The notes: generated from the sequence alone by a model not told the origin. 27,983 bases of DNA from UBA2658 sp964617335 (GCA_964617335.1 CAZTXG010000024.1:1-27983); one strand, 5' to 3'. Positions 15,121 through 23,013 are shown, counted from the first letter of the stretch. Translations and numbers: made by a program.

Positions 15121-15201
15121 CTATTTCAGCTGGGGCGGCTTCTTGCGGCTTTTGCCAATACCTGCAAACTTCGAATTTATATGCTTGTTCTGAAGTTTTT
15201 T
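15121..15201 (-). other. Slippery heptamer and -1 frame extension at the end of the DUF4130 gene
   Basis: Near the gene's 3' end the zero frame reads GGA AAA AAC, so 15201-15195 is a canonical A-AAA-AAC slippery heptamer. Zero-frame translation stops at 15177. A -1 slip would continue through 24 more sense codons to TAG at 15121-15123, giving a basic tail (HINSKFAGIGKSRKKPPQLK at its end). AAACTTC and GAAGTTT around the site can form a 7-bp stem. Alternatives are a one-base indel or chance. Confidence 0.4.
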
Positions 15202-15992
15202 CCCCTGCCTTGGGACTTAGGGAGCAAATCTTTTACCTCAAGCATATTTTCCCAATACCTTTTTGGCATATGGCTCATTCTACAGCGGGGATTATTTCGT
15301 CCCTCTATGGAAACCGCTTTGTAAAACTGCTTCCACAAGGCCTGATATTTGGCCTCAATTTCGGAAATTTGGGGAAAGGTCATCTGGTCAATTTGCAGTA
15401 TTTCAGCCTTGCCCTTTTGGTAAACTAACGCTGCCTTATGGGTTTTGTCAAAAATCATAAACTGTTCATTGTCATATCGCTGAATAAAATGCCCTGCTAT
15501 AAAGGGCAAAACAAAGTTTTTGGGGCTGATTTCCGCAGCCAAAGCCCCGCCCACATCCTCAAAGCGTATAAAGCCCCTTAGAAGATAGGCCTCGTTTAAA
15601 AGCTGCTTTTCTGCTTTTAAAAGGGGGGAAGCCGCCGCGTCACCTAATTTAAAACAGAGCCTTCCTCCTTCCCTGTATGCCCGCAAAAGAAACTCCAAAA
15701 TCCGCAGCTCCTTTTTTTCCATACATGAGCAAAAGCAAGTAGTCACAAGCTCTAAAGCCCTATTTGAAATTTTTGCGGGTATAGAGTCGTAAACCCGCCT
15801 TGCTTTTTCAAGGTTTACGGGGATATAGCTAACATCATAAAAGCTTGGCAGGGCTGCTCCCTCGCATAATATATCCATGGGAATTTGGCGGCTGTATACA
15901 CTTTCGTGTACGCAGCATAAAAACCCTTCAAAACTTCCGTCATAGGTATAAATAATATCGGCAGGGTAAGCTAAAGGCTTGGTACCAGACAT
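15177..15992 (-). CDS. DUF4130 probable DNA-metabolism protein (TIGR03915-like)
   Basis: A 271-residue protein of the DUF4130 family that is almost always paired with the radical SAM gene upstream, and in some genomes is fused to a uracil-DNA-glycosylase-like domain. The N-terminal IIYTYDGSFEGFLCCVHESVY is a hallmark start, and the family core ends at about residue 247 with CRMSHMPKRYWENMLE. The biochemical activity is unknown; a role in DNA repair or base modification is inferred from the partner. The start ATG 15992 lies 22 nt inside the radical SAM gene, so translation is coupled. The last 18 residues follow a slippery A-AAA-AAC heptamer or precede it closely, and the true C-terminus is uncertain. 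Confidence 0.85.
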   Translation of the reverse strand: MSGTKPLAYPADIIYTYDGSFEGFLCCVHESVYSRQIPMDILCEGAALPSFYDVSYIPVNLEKARRVYDSIPAKISNRALELVTTCFCSCMEKKELRILEFLLRAYREGGRLCFKLGDAAASPLLKAEKQLLNEAYLLRGFIRFEDVGGALAAEISPKNFVLPFIAGHFIQRYDNEQFMIFDKTHKAALVYQKGKAEILQIDQMTFPQISEIEAKYQALWKQFYKAVSIEGRNNPRCRMSHMPKRYWENMLEVKDLLPKSQGRGKNFRTSI

Positions 15993-17290
15993 AACACAGT
16001 TTCCTCCACAGCTTCACTTATGGATTTTACATCTCTGGCAAAGGGAAAGGCCCCTTTGCCGGACTTATCGTCAAACAAAGATAATTGTTCCATTCCAAAG
16101 GAATATACATTAGGGTCTATAAGGGCTCTTACCGTCATTTCTTTATTTGCCCGCTCCTTGGGGCAGCGGTCGGAGGTTTTTATGAAATATTGGGCCCGCT
16201 TTAAAACCACGCCAATGTTTTTAAGCTCTGCCATACCCAGCTTTCCGTTTTTTCTTGCCGCAACTATACGGCGGGCGCTTAAAGGCCCTATACCGGGAAC
16301 CCGCAGCAGCTCCTCCGGCTCTGCCCTGTTCACATCAACTGGAAACTGCTCCAAATGGTTTATGGCCCAGTTGCATTTAGGGTCAAGATAGGGGTTTAAG
16401 CTTGGGGCTTCGGGGCTTAATATTTCCCCTGCATCAAAGCTGTATTGGCGCATAAGCCAGTCTGCCTGATACAGCCTGTGCTCACGCAAAAGAGGCGGTT
16501 TTGTGTCTGCTGCCGGCAAAAGGCAGTCTTCCACCGCTGGGATATATGCCGAGTAAAAAACCCGCCTTAGCCCATACCTTTCATACATAGCGGCAGATAG
16601 TTTTATAATCTGATAATCCGTTTCGGGGCTTGCCCCGATAATCATCTGGGTGGACTGACCGGCCGGAGCAAAGCTTGGAGCGTTTTTGTATACCACAAGC
16701 TCTTTTCGGTTTTCCTCAGCTTCGCGGCAAATCTGCTTCATAGGGGAAAAAATAGTCTCACGCCTTTTGTTTGGGGCAAGCTGCCGAAGGCTTGCCTCGC
16801 TGGGCAGCTCCACATTTACACTTAGCCTATCTGCTAAAAGACCAAGACTATACACCAGCTCCGGCGAGGCTCCGGGGATAGTTTTTGCGTGGATATAGCC
16901 GCGGAAATTATGTTTCTGCCGCAAAATGCGCAAAACTTCTATCATCTTCTCCATGGTGTAATCAGGATTTCTCATAACGCCGCTGGAGAGAAAAAGCCCC
17001 TCGATATAGTTTCGCCTGTAAAACTGCATTGTAAGCTCTGCCAATTCCTCTGGCAAAAAAGCCGTGCGCAGACAGTCATTACTTGCCCTGTTAACGCAAT
17101 ACTTGCAGTCGAAAACGCACTGGTTTGTCATTAAAACCTTTAATAGGCTTATGCACCTGCCATCGGCGGAAAAGCTGTGGCAGCAGCCGGCCGGAACTGT
17201 TTTTCCGGCTCTGTTTGCCCCCGATGAGGTGCAGGAAGCGTCATATTTTGCGCCCTCTGTAAGGATTTTAAGCTTTTCGATTATGTCCAT
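15971..17290 (-). CDS. Putative DNA modification/repair radical SAM protein (TIGR03916-like)
   Basis: A 439-residue radical SAM enzyme. The cluster motif CVFDCKYC has Cys58, Cys62 and Cys65 (Cx3Cx2C). Two further conserved cysteine clusters lie upstream (CCHSF near residue 36 and GRC near residue 46). Near the C-terminus, VNRAEPEELLRVPGIGPLSA and the following residues form a helix-hairpin-helix motif of the kind that contacts DNA non-specifically. This combination identifies the family described as a putative DNA modification/repair radical SAM protein linked to DUF4130 and UDG-like domains. Substrate and reaction are unknown. It starts 13 nt after the S24 repressor gene and overlaps the DUF4130 gene by 22 nt, so all three should be one transcript. 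Confidence 0.9.
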   Translation of the reverse strand: MDIIEKLKILTEGAKYDASCTSSGANRAGKTVPAGCCHSFSADGRCISLLKVLMTNQCVFDCKYCVNRASNDCLRTAFLPEELAELTMQFYRRNYIEGLFLSSGVMRNPDYTMEKMIEVLRILRQKHNFRGYIHAKTIPGASPELVYSLGLLADRLSVNVELPSEASLRQLAPNKRRETIFSPMKQICREAEENRKELVVYKNAPSFAPAGQSTQMIIGASPETDYQIIKLSAAMYERYGLRRVFYSAYIPAVEDCLLPAADTKPPLLREHRLYQADWLMRQYSFDAGEILSPEAPSLNPYLDPKCNWAINHLEQFPVDVNRAEPEELLRVPGIGPLSARRIVAARKNGKLGMAELKNIGVVLKRAQYFIKTSDRCPKERANKEMTVRALIDPNVYSFGMEQLSLFDDKSGKGAFPFARDVKSISEAVEETVLCLVPSL

Positions 17291-17303
17291 GCCTTTGCCG
17301 TCC

Positions 17304-17900
17304 TTACCACTGGGTTTTGGTTTCTATAACCTTGCCGAAAATAATCAGCCGCTCCAGCTGGCTGCCGCAAAGGGTGACAGTTTCGTAGCTGTCGTTAAAG
17401 GGGACAAGGCGCACCTGTCCCTTTGAGTAATAGTATTTTTTCAAGGTGGCCTCGCCGTCTCCGTAAATAACCACGCCCAAATCGCCGTTTTGCAGGCTTT
17501 GCTGAAGCCTTACAAGGGCAAAGTCCCCCTCACGGATATAGGGAGCCATGGAGTCGCCTTTTACGATAAGGTATCTGTATTCCTCGGCGTCTTCCACCTC
17601 GGCAAGGGCGCTGCCTAAGTCCTCCTCTATGGCAAGGGCATTAAAGCCTGCCTTTACAGTGCCGATTATTTTAACCTTTGAAGCAGGCCCTAGAGGCGCA
17701 AAGCTATCTGAAAGCCCAAGAAGATAGTCTGTTGTGATGCTGAAAAACCCCGCAATGCGGGATATTGTTTCCGTTTCGGGCAGGGCACGGCCCGCCTCCC
17801 ACTTTGCCAAAGCCTGCTGACTTACACCAAACTTTTCCGCAAGCTCTGTTTGGGTCATTTTATATTCTTTTCGCAGTTGCCTTAGTTTTTTTGACAGCAT
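17304..17900 (-). CDS. XRE-family repressor with S24 LexA-like self-cleavage domain
   Basis: A 198-residue transcription factor. Residues 5-60 are an XRE/Cro helix-turn-helix (MTQTELAEKFGVSQQALAKW). Residues 75-198 are a peptidase S24 domain: a likely Ala84-Gly85 cleavage site in VKAGFNA, nucleophile Ser117 in KGDSMAP, and general base Lys154 in ATLKKYY. All residues needed for RecA-stimulated autoproteolysis, as in LexA and phage cI, are present. It is the first gene of the operon with the radical SAM and DUF4130 genes. I chose ATG 17900 (GAGGTG just upstream); a TTG at 17927 in frame has no ribosome site and lies within the promoter. A 21-bp palindrome in its own promoter suggests autorepression. 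The chromosomal LexA itself is a different protein. Confidence 0.9.
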   Translation of the reverse strand: MLSKKLRQLRKEYKMTQTELAEKFGVSQQALAKWEAGRALPETETISRIAGFFSITTDYLLGLSDSFAPLGPASKVKIIGTVKAGFNALAIEEDLGSALAEVEDAEEYRYLIVKGDSMAPYIREGDFALVRLQQSLQNGDLGVVIYGDGEATLKKYYYSKGQVRLVPFNDSYETVTLCGSQLERLIIFGKVIETKTQW

Positions 17901-17918
17901 AGTTTTCACCTCACAGAT

Positions 17919-17947
17919 ATAATACAACTTTTAGTTGTATTTGTAAA
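17919..17947 (-). promoter_or_regulatory. Promoter and palindromic operator of the repressor operon
   Basis: On the minus strand, TTTACA (17947-17942) and TATTAT (17924-17919) with a 17-bp spacer. A perfect palindrome with 9-bp arms (AATACAACT, TTT, AGTTGTATT; 17921-17941) fills the spacer and overlaps the -10. This is the classical position for a Cro/cI-type repressor. The implied mRNA leader is very short, about 12 nt. Confidence 0.75.
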
Positions 17948-18136
17948 GAGTTTTTTAAAAATTTTTATTTTCTTTCTTTTACCACAAATGCCCCGCCATT
18001 AATTTAACAGTTTTGCTTGATAGCTTCAGATATAAATGTTAAAGTATTCGAGATGACATTCACCTTTAGAAAAAGCTTTGCATCTTTTATAAAAAGAGCA
18101 AACTATATATAGACAATTGAAAGGACGAAATTAGAT

Positions 18137-19033
18137 ATGACATATAGCAATATACTTGAGGCTATAGGCCACACGCCTCTGGTGAAAATCAATAAGCTTA
18201 ACCCCAACCCAAAGGTTTTGATGTATGCCAAGCTTGAGGGCTTTAACCCCACAGGAAGCATTAAAGATAGAATAGCCTTAAAAATGATAGAGCAGGCCGA
18301 GGAAAGCGGAGTTTTAAGCCCTGATAAAACAATCCTTGAGCCAACCAGCGGCAACACGGGCATAGGCCTTGCCATGATAGGCGCCGTAAAAGGCTATCAG
18401 GTTGAAATTGTCATGAGCGAGGCAGTTTCCATTGAGCGCAGAAAAATGATTGAGGCCTTTGGGGCAAAAATCACCCTTACCGACCCCACTTTGGGAACGG
18501 ACGGCGCCATCAAAAAGGCTCACGAGCTTTGCGCCGAATTTCCCGATAAATACTTCATGCCCAACCAGTTTTCAAATGAGTATAACAAGCTTGCCCATTA
18601 CTACACCACAGCCAATGAAATTTGGGACGACACCGAAGGTAAGGTCAGTCATTTTGTCTCTGCTCTTGGCACTTCGGGAACGATTATGGGAGTTGGCATG
18701 GGCCTAAAAAGTAAAAACCCCAACATTAAAATCATCGAGGCCCAGCCTGTCCGCAAGCATTATATTCAGGGTCTTAAAAACATGGAAGAGGCCATTGTCC
18801 CCCAGATTTATGACCCCTCTAAAATTGACCGCTCGGTGATGATTGAGTCGGAGGCGGCCTTTGAAATGGCAAGGCAGATTGTCCTTCAGGAGGGAATTTT
18901 TGTGGGGATGAGCGCCGGCGCTGCAATGCTTGCCGCCCTGGAATGTGTGAAGGACTTGGACGAGGGGCTTATGGTTGTGCTTTTGGCAGACCGGGGAGAA
19001 AAATACCTTAGCACGGATTTGTTTAAAATATAG
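18137..19033 (+). CDS. cysM: Cysteine synthase, CysM-like
   Basis: A 298-residue PLP-dependent fold-type II enzyme that makes cysteine from O-acetylserine (or a phosphoserine-type donor) and sulfide or thiosulfate. The PLP lysine is Lys43 in NPTGSIKDR. SGNTGIG near residue 75 and GTSGTIMG near residue 182 bind substrate and PLP phosphate. Several blocks are closer to CysM than CysK: KLEGFNPTGSIKDR, AHYYTTANEIW, EGIFVGMSAGAA and the C-terminal DRGEKYLSTDLF. Substrate choice between CysK-like and CysM-like cannot be proved from sequence. GAAAGGA precedes ATG 18137 by about 11 nt. It is monocistronic, divergent from the repressor operon, and ends at a strong terminator shared with rpsI. Confidence 0.9.
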   Translation: MTYSNILEAIGHTPLVKINKLNPNPKVLMYAKLEGFNPTGSIKDRIALKMIEQAEESGVLSPDKTILEPTSGNTGIGLAMIGAVKGYQVEIVMSEAVSIERRKMIEAFGAKITLTDPTLGTDGAIKKAHELCAEFPDKYFMPNQFSNEYNKLAHYYTTANEIWDDTEGKVSHFVSALGTSGTIMGVGMGLKSKNPNIKIIEAQPVRKHYIQGLKNMEEAIVPQIYDPSKIDRSVMIESEAAFEMARQIVLQEGIFVGMSAGAAMLAALECVKDLDEGLMVVLLADRGEKYLSTDLFKI

Positions 19034-19139
19034 ACGAAAGCTTTCATACCCAGAGCCTTAAATTAAAGCCTGTTGTTTCGATTATAAGCTTTATTGCCTT
19101 GGCTTTTAAGTGCCAAAGCCCGGGTTAAAAAGCATAAAT

Positions 19140-19172
19140 AAAACCCTGTATCCAAATTGGATACAGGGTTTT
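19140..19172. terminator. Bidirectional terminator between cysM and rpsI
   Basis: A perfect 15-bp stem (19140-19154 with 19158-19172) with an AAT loop, A-rich on the left and T-rich on the right. It ends cysM and the convergent rplM-rpsI operon. Confidence 0.92.
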
Positions 19173-19189
19173 TATAGATGATAATAAGA

Positions 19190-19594
19190 TTATCTCTTTG
19201 AGAACTGAGGTGCACGACGAGCGCCCTTGAGACCGTACTTTTTGCGCTCCTTCATTCTGGGGTCACGGGTGAGGAAGCCTGCTGCCTTTAAGGCGGGACG
19301 ATAAGACTCGTCCACCAAAAGCAGGGCCCTTGCTATGCCGTGGCGCATGGCGCCGGCCTGACCGGTAACGCCGCCGCCTGTGACAGTTGCCTCGATGTCC
19401 ACCTTGTCAAGTGTTGCAGTGGTGGTAAGGGGCTGACGGACGATAAGCTTTAAGGTTTCAAGACCAAAGTAATCGTCTATGTCACGACCGTTGATTGTTA
19501 TTTTGCCTGTTCCGCCGGGAAAGAGATGAATTCTCGCCACGGAGGATTTTCTTCTGCCTGTGCCGTACATATACGGCTTTTTGCTCTGATACAT
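19190..19594 (-). CDS. rpsI: 30S ribosomal protein S9
   Basis: 134 residues, normal length for S9. YGTGRRKSSVARIHLFPGG is the conserved N-terminus, TGGGVTGQAGAMRHGIARAL is the family signature, and the tail KKYGLKGARRAPQFSKR ends in the conserved Lys-Arg that reaches the P-site tRNA. It lies 16 nt after rplM, the universal rplM-rpsI pair. Confidence 0.98.
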   Translation of the reverse strand: MYQSKKPYMYGTGRRKSSVARIHLFPGGTGKITINGRDIDDYFGLETLKLIVRQPLTTTATLDKVDIEATVTGGGVTGQAGAMRHGIARALLLVDESYRPALKAAGFLTRDPRMKERKKYGLKGARRAPQFSKR

Positions 19595-19610
19595 TATTTA
19601 TTTCCCTCCT

Positions 19611-20039
19611 TTAGCGATTCCAGGCTTCGGGCTTCTGTGCCTGATGTTTGTGCTCTTCTCCACGGAAAACCTTAAGTCTGGTGAGCTGTGAGCTTGCCAG
19701 CTTGTTTTTCTGGAGCATACCTTTAACTGCAAGGTTAACTGCCAGCTCAGGTCTTTCTTCCATGATGCGCTTATACTGAACTGCCTTAAGCCCTCCAACG
19801 TAGCCGGAGTGCCTGTAGTAATACTTCTGCTCAAGCTTCTTGCCTGTCAGAACCGCCTTTTCGGCGTTTAAAACGATTACAAAATCGCCGCAGTCAACGT
19901 GGGGTGTGTAAGTGGGCTTATGTTTTCCGCGGAGAAGATCGGCCGCCAAGGTGGCCGTCTTGCCAAGGGGTTTTCCCGCCGCGTCAATGATATACCATTT
20001 ACGGGTAACGTTGTCCGCATTTGCCATGTAAGTGGACAT
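19611..20039 (-). CDS. rplM: 50S ribosomal protein L13
   Basis: 142 residues, exactly the usual L13 length from ATG 20039. Recognisable blocks are RKWYIIDAAGKPLGKTAT, LRGKHKPTYTPHVDCGDFV, KKYYYRHSGYVGGLK and AVKGMLQKNKL. GGAGG lies 8 nt upstream; an ATG at 20054 overlaps that ribosome site and is rejected. It is the first gene of the rplM-rpsI operon, with a long leader and a near-consensus promoter. Confidence 0.98.
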   Translation of the reverse strand: MSTYMANADNVTRKWYIIDAAGKPLGKTATLAADLLRGKHKPTYTPHVDCGDFVIVLNAEKAVLTGKKLEQKYYYRHSGYVGGLKAVQYKRIMEERPELAVNLAVKGMLQKNKLASSQLTRLKVFRGEEHKHQAQKPEAWNR

Positions 20040-20212
20040 TTTTTCTGCCTCCATATAGAAATTTGTGATAGCGCCAAGCGCCTTTTATTTTAGACCGGAA
20101 GGGTCTTTGCCTCCAGTCTTCCGCAGCCTTTTTGACGGGGCCGCAAAAAGCTTTGACAATTTAAGCTAACGCCGTTAGAATAGTCGAAAGTGCATTCCAT
20201 AAGCTAAGGGCG
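20040..20212 (-). promoter_or_regulatory. Long structured 5' leader of rplM, candidate L13 autoregulatory leader
   Basis: The region from the rplM promoter to the start codon is about 170 nt, long for a ribosomal-protein mRNA. On the minus strand an 8-bp stem (AGACTGGA with TCCGGTCT, 20094-20121) and a GCGC hairpin near 20070 lie before the ribosome site. Firmicutes are known to carry an L13 leader RNA that mediates autoregulation. Membership in that family is inferred from position and not verified by structure. Confidence 0.45.
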
Positions 20213-20219
20213 CCTAATC

Positions 20220-20248
20220 TTTATATCATAGGCAATGAGCCCTGTCAA
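20220..20248 (-). promoter_or_regulatory. Sigma-A promoter of rplM-rpsI
   Basis: On the minus strand, a perfect TTGACA (20248-20243), a 17-bp spacer and TATAAA (20225-20220). Confidence 0.85.
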
Positions 20249-20361
20249 CACCTTATTTTATTAAATTCTATATACGATGCTGAGCGCTCATTATTACTGC
20301 CTTTTTCTTCGTTTTACTCTTGATTGCTCGGTTTCATTTTTTCTTTTTGGAGTGGGGTATT

Positions 20362-21123
20362 TTGAATCATTTAAACGATTTTACAAGCCTTGTGCGTCGG
20401 GCTGTGGACGACTTTGCCATGATAGACGAGGGTGATAAAATTGCCGTGGGTCTTTCCGGCGGTAAAGACAGCCTTGTTTTGCTGGCAAGCCTTGCCCATT
20501 TAAATACCTATTACCCAAAGCAGTTTGAGCTTTCTGCCATCACCTTGGACATGGGCTTTGGGGGGATGAACTTTGAACCCCTGCATGAGCTTTGCCGCAG
20601 GCTTTCCGTTCCTTTCACCTGCATAAAAACCGATATTCGGGAGATTGTTTTCGATGCCCGTCAAGAAGAGAGCCCCTGCTCTCTTTGCTCAAAAATGCGC
20701 AGGGGCATTTTAAACGGTGTCATAGCCCAAAAGGAAATTAACAAGCTGGCCTTAGGGCACCACTCCGACGACGTTATAGAAACCTTTATGCTCTCTCTTT
20801 TATATGAGGGCAGAATAAGCTGTTTTAAGCCTATGACATATATGAGCCGTGCCAATGTCTGGCAGATGCGCCCTATGATATATGCCGATGAAAAGCGTGT
20901 TTTGGCCCTATGCGAAAGATTAAAGCTGCCTGTTGTGAAAAACACCTGTCCTCAAGACAAGGAGAGCCGCCGCCATGAGGTGAAGGAGCTTATAGCCTCC
21001 CTTGAATCTGACTATCCGGATTTAAAATCAAAAATCTTCGGTGCCATAAAGCGCCTGCCTTTAGAGGGCTGGGAAGCCCTGCCGCAAAAGCGGCGGCGGA
21101 AGGATTCCGGCGCTGCCATATAA
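20362..21123 (+). CDS. ttcA: TtcA-family tRNA 2-thiocytidine synthetase (PP-loop ATPase)
   Basis: 253 residues of the PP-loop N-type ATP pyrophosphatase class. TtcA thiolates C32 of certain tRNAs with an Fe-S cluster. The PP-loop SGGKDS is at residues 32-37. The paired cysteines Cys106 and Cys109 (CSLC) and Cys196 (NTCPQD) match the three cluster ligands of TtcA. GHHSDDVIETF near residue 132 is another family motif. I chose TTG 20362 because GGAG lies about 9 nt upstream; the next upstream candidate, TTG 20320, has no ribosome site. It is divergent from rplM and 25 nt before the DUF554 gene. A related PP-loop thiolase with another target tRNA position cannot be excluded. Confidence 0.82.
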   Translation: MNHLNDFTSLVRRAVDDFAMIDEGDKIAVGLSGGKDSLVLLASLAHLNTYYPKQFELSAITLDMGFGGMNFEPLHELCRRLSVPFTCIKTDIREIVFDARQEESPCSLCSKMRRGILNGVIAQKEINKLALGHHSDDVIETFMLSLLYEGRISCFKPMTYMSRANVWQMRPMIYADEKRVLALCERLKLPVVKNTCPQDKESRRHEVKELIASLESDYPDLKSKIFGAIKRLPLEGWEALPQKRRRKDSGAAI

Positions 21124-21148
21124 ACACAGAGAAAAGAGGATACTTAAA

Positions 21149-21892
21149 ATGCACGGTTTGGGAACCATTATAAACTGCGGGGCTGTAATTGCCGGCTCTG
21201 CTCTTGGAATCTTGATAAAAGGCGGTATGCAAAAGCGCTTTGAAACCACTATTTTTTCGGCTGTGGGTCTGTCTGTTATGTTCATAGGTCTTGGGGGTGC
21301 CCTTTCAGGGCTTATGACTATTTCCGAGGGAGCTTTGGGAACCCAATATACCATGCTTATGGTTTTGTCCCTTGTCTGCGGAGCGCTGTTGGGTGAGGCT
21401 TTAAATATAGAGGCCAGACTTGAGCGGCTGGGAGAAGGTATAAAGGCTAAGCTTCCCAAAAAGCTTGCGGGCAATACCTTTGTAGACGGCTTTGTAACGG
21501 CCTCTATGCTTTTTTGCGTCGGGGCAATGGCAATAGTAGGAGCCATCGAGGACGGCTTAAACAGCAACTATTCCATTCTTTTTGCAAAGTCCGTTCTTGA
21601 CGGCATAAGCTCTGTTTTGCTTGCGGCCTCCCTGGGCTTTGGCGTTGCCATGTCTGTTTTGCCCCTTCTTATTTATCAAGGCGGAATAACCATTCTTGCT
21701 CAGTTTTTAAAGCCCTATATGACTGATGCTCTCATAGGTCAGATGTCATGTATCGGCTCTATACTCATCTTTGCCATTGGCATTAATATGATTTTCGGCA
21801 AGAAAATCAGCGTTGGCAACCTTTTGCCGGCGATTATATTTCCCATTGTTTTCATGCTTATAAAAGCCCTTTGGCCGGCCTTTCCCCTGTAA
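21149..21892 (+). CDS. DUF554 family membrane protein
   Basis: A 247-residue hydrophobic protein with six or seven predicted membrane helices, similar to the DUF554 (YdfK/YqgA) family. The start GTIINCGAVIAGSALGIL, the glycine-rich FIGLGGALSG and FCVGAMAIVGAIEDGLN are characteristic. The function of this family is not established; a transport role is often suggested. AGAGGA lies about 11 nt before ATG 21149, and the gene probably shares a transcript with ttcA (25-nt gap). It ends at a strong terminator. Confidence 0.88.
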   Translation: MHGLGTIINCGAVIAGSALGILIKGGMQKRFETTIFSAVGLSVMFIGLGGALSGLMTISEGALGTQYTMLMVLSLVCGALLGEALNIEARLERLGEGIKAKLPKKLAGNTFVDGFVTASMLFCVGAMAIVGAIEDGLNSNYSILFAKSVLDGISSVLLAASLGFGVAMSVLPLLIYQGGITILAQFLKPYMTDALIGQMSCIGSILIFAIGINMIFGKKISVGNLLPAIIFPIVFMLIKALWPAFPL

Positions 21893-21912
21893 TCCAACAT
21901 ATAAAAAAAGTT

Positions 21913-21955
21913 AAGCCCCGAAAAGCACAAACAGCTGCTTTCGGGGCTTTTTATC
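21913..21955. terminator. Intrinsic terminator after the DUF554 gene
   Basis: A 14-bp stem (AAGCCCCGAAAAGCA from 21913, one bulged A, with its complement ending at 21949) is followed by TTTTT. On the minus strand the tail AACTTTTTTTAT suits termination in the other direction too. Confidence 0.88.
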
Positions 21956-22016
21956 ATCTTTCACTGGGCACCGTCTCCGTGTCGCCGTATATGAGGTCGT
22001 CTATATCTTCACCCAT
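21954..22016 (-). CDS. Candidate micro-ORF, 20 residues
   Basis: On the minus strand an ATG at 22016 is preceded by AAGGGGGCGG and encodes MGEDIDDLIYGDTETVPSER before TGA. It lies 124 nt after the metallophosphoesterase gene and directly before a bidirectional terminator. Very acidic, no recognised family. Too short to be sure; it could be random. Confidence 0.25.
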   Translation of the reverse strand: MGEDIDDLIYGDTETVPSER

Positions 22017-22139
22017 GCAGCCGCCCCCTTAATAAGAATTTGGGTACTCTATATATATATGCCGCTGCATGAAAAAGTATTACATTTTTTTGATATATTA
22101 AAAAACCAATTTTTATAAAAAGCCCTGCTGCCTGCCGAT

Positions 22140-23009
22140 TTAGCTGTCTTTTCTTAAAATAATCGTAACTATTTCGGGGTTATTTAAAATTCTTGGAACA
22201 GAAATATAGTCCCCAAGCCCTCTGGATAAAACCATGTTAAAGCCATCTTCCGCAAAAAGCCCCCCGTCATATTTGGGGAAAAGATCTTTTTCCGTTCCCA
22301 ATAAGCCGCCTAAAAAGGGTATGCGTATAATCCCGCCGTGGGCGTGGCCGCAGATTATAAGGTCTACAGGCAGCTTAGGATATTTTTCCGCAAGATTATT
22401 TCTGTGGGCAAGTAAAATTGTAAAGCTCTCCGGATAATTGCTTCTTATTATCTTTGCAAGCTCCTCCGGTGTTTTCATATCCGCAGGCCCGTTGGGGTCT
22501 TCTGCCCCTGCCAAAACTATCTCCTGCCCCTGCTTCTGTAAAAGAACAAACTCATTGCGGAGATATTTTATATTAAGCTCCTTTAAAAGCTCTGATAATT
22601 CCGGAAGCTCCCCGCTTGCCCATTCGTGGTTGCCGCTTACAAAATAGCAGGGGGCTATAAGGCTAAGCTCACGCAGAAAAGGCTCTAAGGCCTTAGTCTG
22701 GCCGCCCTGATTTTCCTTTTCCCTGCGGTTTAAAAAATCTCCTGTCAGGACAATAATATCCGGCTCCTGCCCTATAACTTCATAAATCAGCTTTTCGTTA
22801 TCCTCTCCGTATTGCCGCAGATGCAGGTCAGACAGCTGCACAATGCGGTAGCCCTCGAAGCTTTCGGGAAGGTTCTTATAGAAAAGCTCATACTCGCTGC
22901 TTACAAGGCGAAACCTGCTGTCCAGAACCAAAAGAGCCAAAAGGCCGGCAATAATAAAAACTATGGCGAAACTTCGTCTTGCTTTAATGCTTCTTTTTTC
23001 CTTTGCCAC
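22140..23009 (-). CDS. Membrane-anchored metallophosphoesterase (YkuE-like)
   Basis: A 289-residue calcineurin-like phosphoesterase. One N-terminal membrane helix (residues 13-30) is followed by the dimetal site motifs: SDLHL (residues 60-64), LTGDFLNR (88-95), GNHEW (126-130), a later His in LLAHRNN, and GHAHGG near residue 222. This order and spacing match the YkuE/YaeI group of cell-surface or membrane phosphoesterases, whose substrates include UDP-diacylglucosamine-like lipids in some members; the substrate here is unknown. The start is GTG 23009 (AAGGAAG about 13 nt upstream), only 4 nt after the NYN-LOTUS gene, so the two are cotranscribed. Confidence 0.9.
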   Translation of the reverse strand: MAKEKRSIKARRSFAIVFIIAGLLALLVLDSRFRLVSSEYELFYKNLPESFEGYRIVQLSDLHLRQYGEDNEKLIYEVIGQEPDIIVLTGDFLNRREKENQGGQTKALEPFLRELSLIAPCYFVSGNHEWASGELPELSELLKELNIKYLRNEFVLLQKQGQEIVLAGAEDPNGPADMKTPEELAKIIRSNYPESFTILLAHRNNLAEKYPKLPVDLIICGHAHGGIIRIPFLGGLLGTEKDLFPKYDGGLFAEDGFNMVLSRGLGDYISVPRILNNPEIVTIILRKDS

Positions 23010-23013
23010 TATT

